A stretch of DNA of 64,000 bases from assembly GCA_944386475.1 (NCBI GenBank), contig CALXBH010000029.1, forward strand, positions 29,530-93,529. Direction: 5' to 3'. The position numbers and the translations under genes are program-made. This stretch comes from an uncultured Clostridia bacterium (lineage in GTDB: Bacteria > Bacillota > Clostridia > Oscillospirales > Ruminococcaceae). The notes under the pieces are model-generated. The model made no database searches. It was given only the letters and a program-made list of their open reading frames with translations, and was not told where the DNA came from. Shown piece by piece: positions 18,601 through 25,889 of the stretch; position 1 is the stretch's first letter, and the number at the start of each line of letters is the position of its first letter.

Positions 18601-18838
18601 GCCCGGAAGATAAAAGCTCATCCGGCAGGCGGTATTCCTCCTTTAATACATAAAGGCCCTCCTCGGCGGGGACAAGCTTTTCATGCAGCTCCTCCCGCCA
18701 GGCAGGATGGGTGAAGTCGCCGGTTCCCAACAGCCCGATCCCTTTGCGGCGGGCCCAAAAGTCCAGGTGTTCGGGGTCGCCGTCCTTGCTGGTGGCCCGG
18801 GAATATTTGGAATGGATATGTAAATCTGCAATCGTCAA
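15614..18838 (-). CDS. EndoQ-like PHP nuclease fused to UvrD/PcrA-type helicase
   Basis: The 1074-residue protein joins two repair modules. Residues 1 to about 420 resemble endonuclease Q, which cuts 5' of deaminated or abasic bases: PHP metal motif DLHIHSKYSRATS at 5-17, HSDAHS near 218 and a zinc-binding CGVC/CPVC pair near 273-295. Residues from about 465 on are a superfamily 1 helicase: Walker A AGPGTGKT near 481, LLVDEFQD, VIGDPDQSIYGFRG, a motif IV region KNYRSTPEIL, MTLHGSKGLEFP and RRLFFVGMTRAKQEL. The linker near 440 is proline/alanine rich. The TTG start at 18838 has GAGGGG six bases upstream. A consensus promoter lies at 18894-18922. A coupled nicking and unwinding role is inferred from the fusion. 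Confidence 0.88.
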   Translation of the reverse strand: MTIADLHIHSKYSRATSKDGDPEHLDFWARRKGIGLLGTGDFTHPAWREELHEKLVPAEEGLYVLKEEYRLPDELLSSGRAPRFVVSGEISSIYKQDGKTRKVHNVILLPGLEEADTLSHKLEAIGNIHSDGRPILGLSSHDLLEITLETCPRAIFIPAHIWTPHFSLFGAFSGFDTIEECFGDLTPYIHALETGLSSDPPMNWRVSALDRFTLVSHSDAHSPQKLGREANLLSIELSYPALAKALQTGEGFLGTVEFFPEEGKYHYDGHRNCGVCLKPEETLQYGGRCPVCGKKITIGVQHRVEELADRPEGYRRPNAPAFESLAPLPEVIAASTGLSAGGKKTAARYEALLRELGPEFPILREISLEEIGRVAGPCVQEGVRRLRLGQVVRIPGFDGEYGTIRLLDDSEIRALEGQTSFFIAHAPAATKKQLPDRKAVLPEAAGEISPALPLEDTGETGALVGLNPQQKAAVTAEKSPVCVIAGPGTGKTKTLVSRIAYLLEKGVTPKEITAVTFTNKAAGELTERLQKQFGKRAVKGMTVGTFHAICLELLQNAGQKVMLAGEYEAFDIAAKLVKELSLSLSPRQFLQEVSAFKNGKETALAPGAVERYNEELASAGMLDFDDLLLSALSLWEEGGTPAGDKRFTHLLVDEFQDINAVQYRLIRAWAKAGKDLFVIGDPDQSIYGFRGSDPGCFAKLSEDFPQGETVRLIKNYRSTPEILRCALPVISHNPGGERLLDPVCPSGLPVRELTATTPLSEGIAVAKEISRLIGGMDMLDAQGASRSEKRHFDFSDFAILYRTHRQGEVLEKCLRTESIPYVVAGREDFLDDAVVRGILCFFRFLVEPRDLFSLSCALKLVWEFPPDLTESVCTSLSGRTEEPKKAAEFLRSTFEQDGRVSLWLPAWEALFPRAKKETPRKLLEAFLPLAGLSPEQPAIQKLLNMAVFSRDLPSFLQALTLGQESDLMRSSGGKTYASGTVTLMTLHGSKGLEFPVVFLCGVNQGVLPLESPRHPCDTEEERRLFFVGMTRAKQELILLTSGHESPFLKEIPPEALQVAPASSHASKPQQLSLF

Positions 18839-18893
18839 GGAAATCCCCTCGCTGTTCTGTTCCGCTTTTAGCAGTCATAGTGAATATAGGAAT

Positions 18894-18922
18894 ATTGTAT
18901 CCTTTTTCAAGGCGAATGGCAA
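18894..18922 (-). promoter_or_regulatory. Promoter of the EndoQ-UvrD gene
   Basis: On the minus strand TTGCCA (18917-18922), 17 bp, TACAAT (18894-18899). Transcription would start near 18887, about 50 bases before the TTG start. Confidence 0.65.
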
Positions 18923-18927
18923 CACGA

Positions 18928-18957
18928 TTCGACGTTTTCGATTGTTTATGGTATAAT
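18928..18957 (+). promoter_or_regulatory. Promoter of the FAD oxidoreductase gene
   Basis: TTCGAC (18928-18933), 18 bp, TATAAT (18952-18957). It is back-to-back with the minus-strand promoter, the two -35 boxes five bases apart. The leader would be about 175 bases and contains two hairpins, 18973-18997 and 19011-19033. Confidence 0.55.
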
Positions 18958-18999
18958 AACCGCAGAACTTGTAGAAGAGGGGCTTTTCCCCCCTTCTAA

Positions 19000-19033
19000 C
19001 ATTCCCCCGGCAAATCCCGGCATTGCGGGATTT
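19000..19033 (+). repeat. Dispersed hairpin repeat, copy 1
   Basis: A 34-base unit beginning CATTCCCCC and ending in a hairpin with AAATCCCG and CGGGATTT arms. Its near copy lies on the other strand at 63798-63833. The two differ mainly by a two-base insertion and the loop edge. Confidence 0.55.
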
Positions 19034-19137
19034 AATGAATCATTATTCTTACAACCAGCCATAGACTATAAAATATTAATGCTGAATCTTCGTGCGTAAT
19101 TTTGTTTGATAACCGCTTTGTAAATAGGAGGTAGGTT

Positions 19138-20205
19138 ATGGACGCAATGGAATCCTTTGATATCCTGGTGGTGGGGGCGGGCCCGGCGGGCGCCACCTTC
19201 GCCCGGCTGATAGGCAGCCAGGGCTGCCGGGTGCTGGTATTGGACGGACAAACGCCTAAAAACGCCAAACCCTGCGGCGGGCTTTTGGCGCCGGACGCCC
19301 AAAAGGCTCTGGCCCGGTTTGATCTGACACTGCCAAAAGACATTTTGGTGGATCCCCAGATTTTCGCCGTCAAAACCATCGACCTGAAAAACGGCATAAC
19401 ACGGTATTATCCCCGCTCCTATTTAAATGTGGACCGCTACCGGTTTGATAAATGGCTGGTCTCCTTAATCCCGGAAAATGTGTGCGTGCGGCAGGGGATT
19501 TGTAAGGAGATCACACGGACAAAAGATGGATTTCACGCCCGCTACCGGCTGGAAAACGGCGAGGAAAAAACCGCGGACACCCGCTTTGTCGTAGGGGCAG
19601 ACGGCGCTAACTCCTTGGTGCGAAGGACGTTTTTCCCCGCCTTTCCCACCCATCATTATGTGGCCATCCAGCAGTGGTTTGAAACGGACGGTCAAAACCC
19701 CTTTTATTCCTGCGTGTTTGATCCAGATACCAGCGAAAGCTGCTCCTGGTCGATCTGCAAAGACCGGTATTTTATCTTCGGCGGCGCGTTCGATCCAAAA
19801 GACTGCCGCTTAAACTTTGAAAAGCAAAAGCAAAAATTAAAAGACGCCGGATTCACCTTTGGCGAGCCGGTCAAAACCGAAGGCTGTCTGGTGCTCCACC
19901 CCCATATTGGGAAAGGGTTCTGTCTGGGGGACGACGGGGTGTTTCTGCTGGGAGAAGCGGCCGGATTTATCAGCGCCAGCTCCTTAGAGGGGATCAGCAG
20001 CGCTATCAAAAGCGGCCTGTATTTAAAAGAAGCCTTCACCCACAAAGCAGGCCGCAGCATTGCCAAGGCCTACCGGAAATACACCCGGACCATGCGGCGC
20101 AAGCTCCTTTTAAAATGCGTAAAGCGACCGTTTATGTACCGGCCCCTGCTGCGGAAATTCGTCATGAAGTCGGGGGTGGAGAGTATCTCCATCATTTCAG
20201 AGTAA
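19138..20205 (+). CDS. FAD-dependent oxidoreductase, geranylgeranyl reductase/CbrA-like
   Basis: The 355-residue flavoprotein has the dinucleotide-binding motif DILVVGAGPAGATFARL at residues 8-24, KPCGGLLAPDAQ near 43-54, VVGADGANSLVRR near 150 and the second FAD motif GVFLLGEAAGFISASSLEGI near 264. This is the group 2 p-hydroxybenzoate hydroxylase-like fold shared by geranylgeranyl reductases and CbrA. The substrate is unknown; a lipid or isoprenoid is typical of relatives. The end has a basic tail (about 310-345: KYTRTMRRKLLLKCVKR) that may touch the membrane. AGGAGG precedes the ATG. It stands alone and ends at a strong bidirectional terminator. Confidence 0.75.
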   Translation: MDAMESFDILVVGAGPAGATFARLIGSQGCRVLVLDGQTPKNAKPCGGLLAPDAQKALARFDLTLPKDILVDPQIFAVKTIDLKNGITRYYPRSYLNVDRYRFDKWLVSLIPENVCVRQGICKEITRTKDGFHARYRLENGEEKTADTRFVVGADGANSLVRRTFFPAFPTHHYVAIQQWFETDGQNPFYSCVFDPDTSESCSWSICKDRYFIFGGAFDPKDCRLNFEKQKQKLKDAGFTFGEPVKTEGCLVLHPHIGKGFCLGDDGVFLLGEAAGFISASSLEGISSAIKSGLYLKEAFTHKAGRSIAKAYRKYTRTMRRKLLLKCVKRPFMYRPLLRKFVMKSGVESISIISE

Positions 20206-20245
20206 TGGGCAAAAGCTCCTTTCCGAGCGGTAGGGAGAACATAGA

Positions 20246-20287
20246 AAAAGGCGGACAAAAGCGAAATCGCTTTTGTCCGCCTTTTCT
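20246..20287. terminator. Bidirectional terminator between convergent genes
   Basis: An 18-bp stem (20246-20263 with 20268-20285) closes an AAAT loop; A and T tracts at the ends give a terminator in both directions. Confidence 0.87.
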
Positions 20288-20298
20288 ATATTAAGTTT

Positions 20299-20976
20299 TT
20301 AAGAGGCGCTTTTGGACGGGCTGCGCAAAGGGGCCAGCTCCAGCACCGCATCGGCGCTCTCTGCCACCACCGGGGAGTGGGTGACGATGATGACGCACTT
20401 ATCCTCCTCCGACGCTAAACGCTTGAAGATGCCGATGATCTCATCCTGGGTGCCCATGTCCAGGTTGCCGGTGGGTTCGTCGGCCAGGATGATGTCCGGA
20501 TGATAGGACAGCGCCCGGGCAATAGCCACCCGCTGCTGTTCTCCGCCCGAGAGCTTTAAGACCCGCCGGTTGGCCTTTTCCTCGGTGAGCCCGACTTTTA
20601 TTAAAAGCTCCATGGCCGCCTCTTTTTTATTCCGCTGCCCCTTGCCGGAAATATCCATGGACAATACCACATTTTCCAAAGCGGTCATGTGAGGGAGGAG
20701 ATTAAAGCTCTGAAACACCACCCCTACGTCCCGGCTGCGGAACCGGTACCGGTCAATCTTGCTTAAGTCCTTGTCCTCAAACAGGATTTTCCCGGTGGTC
20801 GCCGTGGTCAGCCCTGACAGCAGGGATAAAAGGGTTGTCTTCCCCGCTCCGGATTTTCCCACAATGGCGTACACTGTTCCCTTTTCAAACTCGTAGTTAA
20901 GGCCCTCCAGCACCATGGTCTTTTGGCGGTCATAGGAGTAGCCCAGATTTTCCAGTTTCAATATGCTCATTGTCAT
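20299..20976 (-). CDS. ABC transporter ATP-binding protein (LolD/MacB type)
   Basis: The 225-residue ATPase has Walker A VGKSGAGKTT near 39-48, Q-loop VVFQSFNLLPH, signature LSGGEQQRVAIARAL and Walker B IILADEPTGNLD. It belongs to the family that partners FtsX-type permeases, and the permease gene lies 18 bases upstream in the same operon. The C-terminus ends in a Ser-rich tail. Two starts are possible, ATG at 20976 or 20970. The purine-rich AGGAAAGGAATC just upstream leaves only a few bases to the first and about ten to the second, so 20970 may be the true one. Confidence 0.88.
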   Translation of the reverse strand: MTMSILKLENLGYSYDRQKTMVLEGLNYEFEKGTVYAIVGKSGAGKTTLLSLLSGLTTATTGKILFEDKDLSKIDRYRFRSRDVGVVFQSFNLLPHMTALENVVLSMDISGKGQRNKKEAAMELLIKVGLTEEKANRRVLKLSGGEQQRVAIARALSYHPDIILADEPTGNLDMGTQDEIIGIFKRLASEEDKCVIIVTHSPVVAESADAVLELAPLRSPSKSAS

Positions 20977-20994
20977 GATTCCTTTCCTGTGGAA

Positions 20995-22641
20995 TTAAGA
21001 CCGGTTGGCCAGAATCTTCAGCGGCTCGTAGCGGAGGATGAACACCACCGCCGCGCAGCTGGAAACAAGCGTCAGCAGCACGCCGATTCCTATTAACTCC
21101 ACCACCACAGTCAAATCAATGCTGGCGTTGATATCGCTGATGTAACTGGCCATCTGTCCGCCGAAGCCGCCCTCCGGCTCTTCTGGCACACCTTCGCCGC
21201 CGTCAGGCGCTCCCCCATCCTGCGGCGCTCCGCCCTGGCCGCCGCGCCCGCCGAAGTTTTCCATCTGCTGCTGCACCTGGGACTGCTGGGAGGTTACCTG
21301 GGCCGACAACAGCTGGTTTGCGATGGGCGCGGAGCTCACCGCTCCCGCCGCCGTCCCGATAATCAGGGCGATAAAGGTGACCATAAACAGCTCTAAAATA
21401 AACTGGATGGCAACCTTGCCTTTTTTCATTCCAATAGCGGTGAGAACGCCTACCTCATATTTCCGCTCCCGGATGTTAAAGATATTAAACACCACCAGAA
21501 TGATGCCGCCGATGGCCAACACCACCAGGAAGAAATAGGTGGAAAAGGTGCTCAGGTTTTCCAGCGGGACAAGACTTTGCTCATAGGCATTCAGATCGCT
21601 GGAGGAAACGGTGTACTCCTCCGAAAGGCCCATATCCCGTACATCCTCCTGGAACGCCTCGTAGCTTTCCACATCGCTGAACACATAGGTACCGGAGGTC
21701 TGGCTGCGCAATGCGGTGGTAAGCTCCATCCCCGTTTCGGAATCCGTCTCGGTTTCGGCGTTTGCCTCGGACTGGTCGACGATAGACTTTAGGGTATTAT
21801 AACTCATATAAATCTGGTTGGCCGGATCGGTAGCGGTGGAAAAACCCATCATCGGGCCGCCCTGAAAGGTCTGGGTGCTTGTAGTGGTATAAAGGCCGAT
21901 AACCTCAAGCGCATAGGTTTCCTCTTCGTCATTGGGGTTTGTCAGGGTGATGGAATCCCCCACATTGATGCCGTTTAATACCGCAAGCTCTTCATTGATA
22001 ATACAAACCATCTCGGAGGTGTCCGCTTCAAAAACACTGCCGTCGGTAAGCTGGCTGTCGCCGTCCATAAAGCCGGTCATCGCCTCATAGGCGCTGTAGC
22101 CTGTAACGGTGAAGTCCCCTTCTGTCCCCATCCCGCCGGGAGGCTGCTGACGGCCGCCGCCCATGCCGCCTTCCATACCCTCGGGCAGCTCCGGCACATC
22201 CTGGCTGCTTTCTGTAGTTTCCTCTCCGGAAGAGGTGCTGCTGGAGGAACCGGAGGTGTCGATCGCCTCTAAATCCCCGCCGGCATTCATCGAGCTGGAG
22301 ATGGTGTAATAAAAGTCCTCCGCGTATTCCGACTGGGCATAGGTCTGCAGCTCTTCCAAGCTAAGCTCGTCAGCACCCTGCATCGCTTCCCGCATCTGAT
22401 CATGTCCGCCGGAATCCCCAGCCTGATCCCGGGCGTTTTCCATCATCGCCTGCCGGTCCACTGAAATCTGAGCGGTAATCTGCAAGGAGGCAAGACTCTC
22501 TTCCCTGGCCCTGTCCGCAGCCCGCCGGATACACAGCGCAATACAGCTTGACAGGGCGATCACCACGACAATAATGCCGATCAAAATATTCCGCCCCTTG
22601 CTTCTGCTGATGCTTTTCCAAGCATTTTTTAAAATGTACAT
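20995..22641 (-). CDS. ABC transporter permease, MacB/FtsX type, with Gly/Pro-rich external loops
   Basis: The 548-residue protein has one N-terminal membrane helix (GRNILIGIIVVVIALSSCIA), a large external domain, and an FtsX core of three helices near 365-545 with the motif RERKYEVGVLTAIGMKKGK. Two low-complexity loops stand out: SSSSTSSGEETTESS followed by EGMEGGMGGGRQQPPGG, and a Gly/Gln/Asp/Pro-rich stretch after the fourth fifth of the chain (about 450-495). Long repeated Gly and acidic residues suggest a flexible, perhaps ligand-binding surface. The ATG at 22641 is preferred because GGTGGGA lies a few bases upstream and the membrane helix then starts normally. It forms an exporter with the downstream ATPase. 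Confidence 0.85.
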   Translation of the reverse strand: MYILKNAWKSISRSKGRNILIGIIVVVIALSSCIALCIRRAADRAREESLASLQITAQISVDRQAMMENARDQAGDSGGHDQMREAMQGADELSLEELQTYAQSEYAEDFYYTISSSMNAGGDLEAIDTSGSSSSTSSGEETTESSQDVPELPEGMEGGMGGGRQQPPGGMGTEGDFTVTGYSAYEAMTGFMDGDSQLTDGSVFEADTSEMVCIINEELAVLNGINVGDSITLTNPNDEEETYALEVIGLYTTTSTQTFQGGPMMGFSTATDPANQIYMSYNTLKSIVDQSEANAETETDSETGMELTTALRSQTSGTYVFSDVESYEAFQEDVRDMGLSEEYTVSSSDLNAYEQSLVPLENLSTFSTYFFLVVLAIGGIILVVFNIFNIRERKYEVGVLTAIGMKKGKVAIQFILELFMVTFIALIIGTAAGAVSSAPIANQLLSAQVTSQQSQVQQQMENFGGRGGQGGAPQDGGAPDGGEGVPEEPEGGFGGQMASYISDINASIDLTVVVELIGIGVLLTLVSSCAAVVFILRYEPLKILANRS

Positions 22642-23080
22642 TGGGTTCCCACCATTCCTTGTTTTGTTTTGCAGCGCATTGACCCTCAACAGACAAGGGA
22701 ACACGCCGGACAGAGAAAGACAGGGGCTGTTTTGTGTTCCCGGCCCGGTTCGCGGCCTTCATCAGCTCCTGTTTTTCACTGTCCGGTCTCTTGGAGTTTA
22801 CCGAAAACTGTGCGGATCCTCGGCAAGGCTGACAGCGCAGCCATCCGTCCTCGGAAGGTAAGGAGGAAATCGCCGCCAAAGATCCGGCCAGTTACAATAA
22901 ACCGCAGTAACCCTTTGTCTACTGTGGGTAGCATACCGGTGCAGTCTGTTGTATATTTGATTGCCGTCTGAAGATTGTGTGAACAAACTGTATAAACATA
23001 CCATCCGGTCTGCAGCATAAGCCTTTTGGAAAACAGCCTTGAAATCCCATTAAAAATTTGTAAAAACTGCAAAAAAGGCT
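22642..23080. other. Intergenic region without a recognised gene
   Basis: This 439-base gap separates the ABC operon from the secreted SH3/transglutaminase-like gene. Short open frames on both strands have no ribosome sites and no family resemblance. I see no clear promoter for the ABC operon. The plus-strand promoter lies at its right edge. Confidence 0.5.
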
Positions 23081-23109
23081 TTACAATCCTGATAGGATTG
23101 GAGTATAAT
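23081..23109 (+). promoter_or_regulatory. Promoter of the secreted SH3/transglutaminase-like gene
   Basis: TTACAA (23081-23086), 17 bp, TATAAT (23104-23109). The inferred leader is about 75 bases. Confidence 0.75.
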
Positions 23110-23192
23110 TGTAATCAGTTTGTAATAACTGGATGAAATTTTGTCATTTGTTTATGGATATATCAATAATGCAAAGGGAATGAAACGATCAA

Positions 23193-24359
23193 ATGGATAA
23201 AAAAATATTGCTGCGCAAGGCCGCGGGCTATGGAATCGCCGTAGCCATCGGCGTTGCACCGTTTGCCTTAATGGGCACTGTTGTGGCCGCCAGCTTTGAA
23301 CCGGTGGCCGCCACCCAAACAGCCGTCTCCAGTGAAGCGGCCCAAAGCCTTTTAGCAGAGGCCTCCTCCCAGATGCAGCAGGCGGCAGAACAGGAACGGG
23401 CGGTATCCTCGGATACTTCCTCCCAGCCTGCCCAGCAAGAAGAGACAGCCTCTTCTCCGACCGAAATCCCGGAGACCCAGGCCTCTTCTTCCGAAGAGGA
23501 ATGGACTGAGGAAGCTGTCACAGAAGAACGGATGTGCACCATCCTCCCCTGCTTCAGCCGGGAAAAAGCGCTGGAAGGCGCCAAGGTGGTGGACACGTTA
23601 AAGGAAGGCGCCGCCGTCACCGTAACCGCCAAAACCAGCACTGGCTACTATAAAATTAAAGAGGGCGGCTATATCTATGCCGACTTTTTAGAGCCCGCTC
23701 CGGAGGAAGAAGCCTCCTCCGCTCCGGCGCAGGAAGAAACTTCTTCTAAAGCTTCTTCCTCCAGCGCCTCATCTTCTTCCCAGAGTCAGAACCAGAGCTC
23801 GTCAAACTCTCAGGCGAAGGCCCCCACCGACGGATCGGCCAAAAGCATTTTGAATGGAGCGGCTTTGAACCCCCGGAAAACCGGTTTTACCTCTCTGGAC
23901 AATAAGATCAACGCCATCTTTGGCGAGATCTTCACCCCGGATATGGACACCTATTCCAAGGTCAAAGCCTGTTATGATTACCTCATTGAAAACACCAGCT
24001 ACGGCAGGGTGAATTATCCCACCACTGGTTTTGGCAGCATCACGCCGGAGGGCGGCGACAACTATATCGCTTGGGCGGCCTCCAGCTGTCTTGACAACCA
24101 TGTCGCCACCTGCAACCGGTATTCCTCGGCGTTTATCGCCATGGTGCGCACCATCGGGCTGGACGCCCGGTATGTGGACGGCCAGACCAGCGCGGCTGCC
24201 GGCGGCTATACCGGCCATGTCTGGGTGGAGGTTGTCATCGACGGCACCACCTATGTCTTCGATCCTCAGGTGGAAGATAACATCAGCGGCGGCGGAACCA
24301 TCCGGTATCTGCGGTTTTGCAAAACCTACGATCAGGTGCCGGGCAAATACATAAAGTAA
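23193..24359 (+). CDS. Secreted protein with SH3-like and transglutaminase-like domains
   Basis: The 388-residue product has a signal peptide (about 1-35, ending near VVAAS), a Ser/Glu-rich linker, an SH3-like domain at about 113-167 (VTVTAKTSTGYYKIKEGGYI), a second Ser/Gln-rich linker, and a C-terminal transglutaminase-like domain. The presumed triad is Cys307 (CNRYS), His342 (GHVWVEV) and Asp357 (FDPQ). SH3 domains of this type bind peptidoglycan, so the protein may act at the cell wall as a cysteine protease or cross-linking enzyme; the reaction is not known. No lipobox is seen, so it is secreted or wall bound. It is a single-gene unit with promoter and terminator. Confidence 0.8.
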   Translation: MDKKILLRKAAGYGIAVAIGVAPFALMGTVVAASFEPVAATQTAVSSEAAQSLLAEASSQMQQAAEQERAVSSDTSSQPAQQEETASSPTEIPETQASSSEEEWTEEAVTEERMCTILPCFSREKALEGAKVVDTLKEGAAVTVTAKTSTGYYKIKEGGYIYADFLEPAPEEEASSAPAQEETSSKASSSSASSSSQSQNQSSSNSQAKAPTDGSAKSILNGAALNPRKTGFTSLDNKINAIFGEIFTPDMDTYSKVKACYDYLIENTSYGRVNYPTTGFGSITPEGGDNYIAWAASSCLDNHVATCNRYSSAFIAMVRTIGLDARYVDGQTSAAAGGYTGHVWVEVVIDGTTYVFDPQVEDNISGGGTIRYLRFCKTYDQVPGKYIK

Positions 24360-24365
24360 ACTGTA

Positions 24366-24405
24366 AAGGGCTGCAAATCGAATGGTTTGCAGCCCTTCCT
24401 TTTTG
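24366..24405 (+). terminator. Intrinsic terminator
   Basis: A 12-bp stem (24366-24377 with 24386-24397) followed by CCTTTTTG, right after the SH3/transglutaminase-like gene. Confidence 0.87.
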
Positions 24406-24436
24406 TTATTTTTATGGGAAATGCATGAAAAATCGG

Positions 24437-24465
24437 TTGACAGATACCGGAAGATATGCTATTAT
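24437..24465 (+). promoter_or_regulatory. Near-consensus promoter of the cold-shock operon
   Basis: TTGACA (24437-24442), 17 bp, TATTAT (24460-24465), with a start near 24472. This leaves a leader of about 113 bases before the csp start codon. Confidence 0.85.
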
Positions 24466-24497
24466 CTAGTTGTATTTTACAGGGCTTCAAATGAACT

Positions 24498-24555
24498 CAC
24501 ATGTTTTTGTAAGTCATGAGACCTCGGATGATTTACAAAAACATGTGATTTTTTT
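24498..24555 (+). promoter_or_regulatory. Attenuator-like hairpin in the cold-shock leader
   Basis: A 20-bp stem (24498-24517 with 24528-24547; one G-U pair) closes a 10-base loop and is followed by A and seven T residues. It has the form of an intrinsic terminator but lies between the promoter and csp. The loop sequence ACCTC (24521-24525) is complementary to GAGGT (24573-24577) of the csp ribosome site. Structure is seen; regulation is inferred. Confidence 0.7.
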
Positions 24556-24584
24556 ATGAGCCTCGGAAAAAGGAGGTTAGCAGC

Positions 24585-24797
24585 ATGAACACCGGTACTG
24601 TAAAATGGTTCAACGCCGAAAAGGGCTATGGCTTTATCACCGATGACAACAGCGGCGAGGACGTTTTCGTCCATTTCTCCGCCATTGTCGCTGAGGGCTT
24701 TAAAACCCTGGCAGAGGGCCAAAAGGTCACCTTTGACACCGAGAGCGATCCCAAAAGCACGGGAAAACTACGCGCTGTCAATGTGCAGGCTGTGTAA
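24585..24797 (+). CDS. Cold-shock protein, CspA/CspB family
   Basis: The 70-residue OB-fold protein has RNP1 KGYGFIT and RNP2 VFVHFSAI, the nucleic-acid-binding motifs of bacterial cold-shock proteins. These bind single-stranded RNA and DNA, melt hairpins and can prevent transcription termination. The length is typical. AGGAGG at 24571-24576 precedes the ATG. Its long leader with a terminator-like hairpin points to transcriptional or translational control, possibly by the protein itself. A zinc-ribbon gene follows after 67 bases without a terminator between them. Confidence 0.95.
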   Translation: MNTGTVKWFNAEKGYGFITDDNSGEDVFVHFSAIVAEGFKTLAEGQKVTFDTESDPKSTGKLRAVNVQAV

Positions 24798-24864
24798 CAA
24801 GATAGTGTAACGTAAAAAGCGGTTTTCAAAAGAAAATCGGTCAACAAGAAACGAGGTATGAAAC

Positions 24865-25143
24865 ATGTACACCGATAAAACCTTAACCTGTAAAGAGTGC
24901 GGCAAAGAATTTGTCTTTACGGCCAGCGAGCAGGAGTTCTACGCGGAAAAAGGCTTTGAAAACGAGCCTCAGCGCTGCAAAGCCTGCCGCGACGCCCGCA
25001 AAGCTGCCCGCGGCGAGCGCACCTCTCGCCCCATGTACGAAGCGGTATGCGCTTCCTGCGGCAAGACCTGTCAGGTTCCCTTTGAACCCAAGGGCGACCG
25101 TCCGGTCTATTGCAGCGAGTGCTTTGAGGAGCACAAACGGTAA
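24865..25143 (+). CDS. Small zinc-ribbon protein, probable Csp partner
   Basis: The 92-residue basic protein has two four-Cys zinc ribbons. The first (residues 9-41) starts CKECGKEF and closes CKACRDARK; the second (63-87) starts CASCGKTC and closes CSECFEEH. It matches the clostridial zinc-binding domain with CxxC pairs. The function is not established; nucleic-acid binding is likely from the charge and fold. It sits in the cold-shock transcription unit and ends at its own terminator, so joint expression with Csp is expected. GAGG precedes the ATG. Confidence 0.75.
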   Translation: MYTDKTLTCKECGKEFVFTASEQEFYAEKGFENEPQRCKACRDARKAARGERTSRPMYEAVCASCGKTCQVPFEPKGDRPVYCSECFEEHKR

Positions 25144-25163
25144 GTAAAAATTGTTTATAAAAA

Positions 25164-25195
25164 GCCGGAGGGTATTCTTCCCCTCCGGCCTTTTT
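25164..25195 (+). terminator. Intrinsic terminator of the cold-shock operon
   Basis: A 9-bp GC-rich stem (25164-25172 with 25181-25189) followed by five T residues. Confidence 0.88.
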
Positions 25196-25290
25196 ATATG
25201 GCCCATCCGCCAGCCTTGCATTTCGCTGGAAAGCAGAGTACAATAAAACCGTTCACGCAGTCAATATTTTTCAAAAAGGAAAGAGGTTTT

Positions 25291-25821
25291 ATGATGAAAA
25301 ACAGATGGCTTTCGGCTGCGGCCTGCGGGGCACTGGCCGCAGTTATGGCGCTGTCTTTTTCCGCCTGTGAAAGCGGAAAAGATCCATCCGGCAGTTTCCA
25401 GACAGCTTCCATATCAGCAGGTGCATCCGGGCAGGAAAATTTATCGGTGTCCGACGCCAGTGGTATCGCCGAAACAAGCAGCGCCATAAATAAATTTGCC
25501 TCGATGGAGGCCTATGCCGACTCGGGGATGATGAAGGCGATGTATTCCGGTTTGATTGAAAATCTGGCGGCGGACAATGTGGATCTGAGTATCACCGGAG
25601 AGGATAACCGGCTGGTCTTTACCTACACATACAACAATTTTTTAAACTCTGACGAAGCGGTGGAGATGCTTAGTTCCAATCTTGACGCACAGGAAAGCTC
25701 TTTCCAGTCCATGGCCGCCTCCTTAAAACAGTTTGTCGAGGTGGAGAATCCGGTTGTTGTCATTGTAGCGCTTGATCAAAACGGGGAAGAAATGTTCACC
25801 CGGGAATTTACCGAAGAATAG
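25291..25821 (+). CDS. Lipoprotein, DUF4854-like C-terminal domain (paralogue 1)
   Basis: The 176-residue product has a lipoprotein signal ending LSFSAC with Cys26 as the acylation site. A Ser-rich linker of about 35 residues and a compact C-terminal domain (about 65-176) follow. The domain ends with the conserved NPVVVIVALDQNGEE, shared with the next gene. Relatives are clostridial lipoproteins of unknown function; DUF4854 is my best family match. ATG at 25291 follows AAAGGAAAGAGG; 25294 is an equal alternative. No terminator is seen before the next gene, but that gene has its own promoter. Confidence 0.7.
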   Translation: MMKNRWLSAAACGALAAVMALSFSACESGKDPSGSFQTASISAGASGQENLSVSDASGIAETSSAINKFASMEAYADSGMMKAMYSGLIENLAADNVDLSITGEDNRLVFTYTYNNFLNSDEAVEMLSSNLDAQESSFQSMAASLKQFVEVENPVVVIVALDQNGEEMFTREFTEE

Positions 25822-25889
25822 ACTTTGTTGGAATTTCATTGATTCTTTTTAAAAAAAACATATTTTTCGTGCAAATTCTTTAAAAACTG

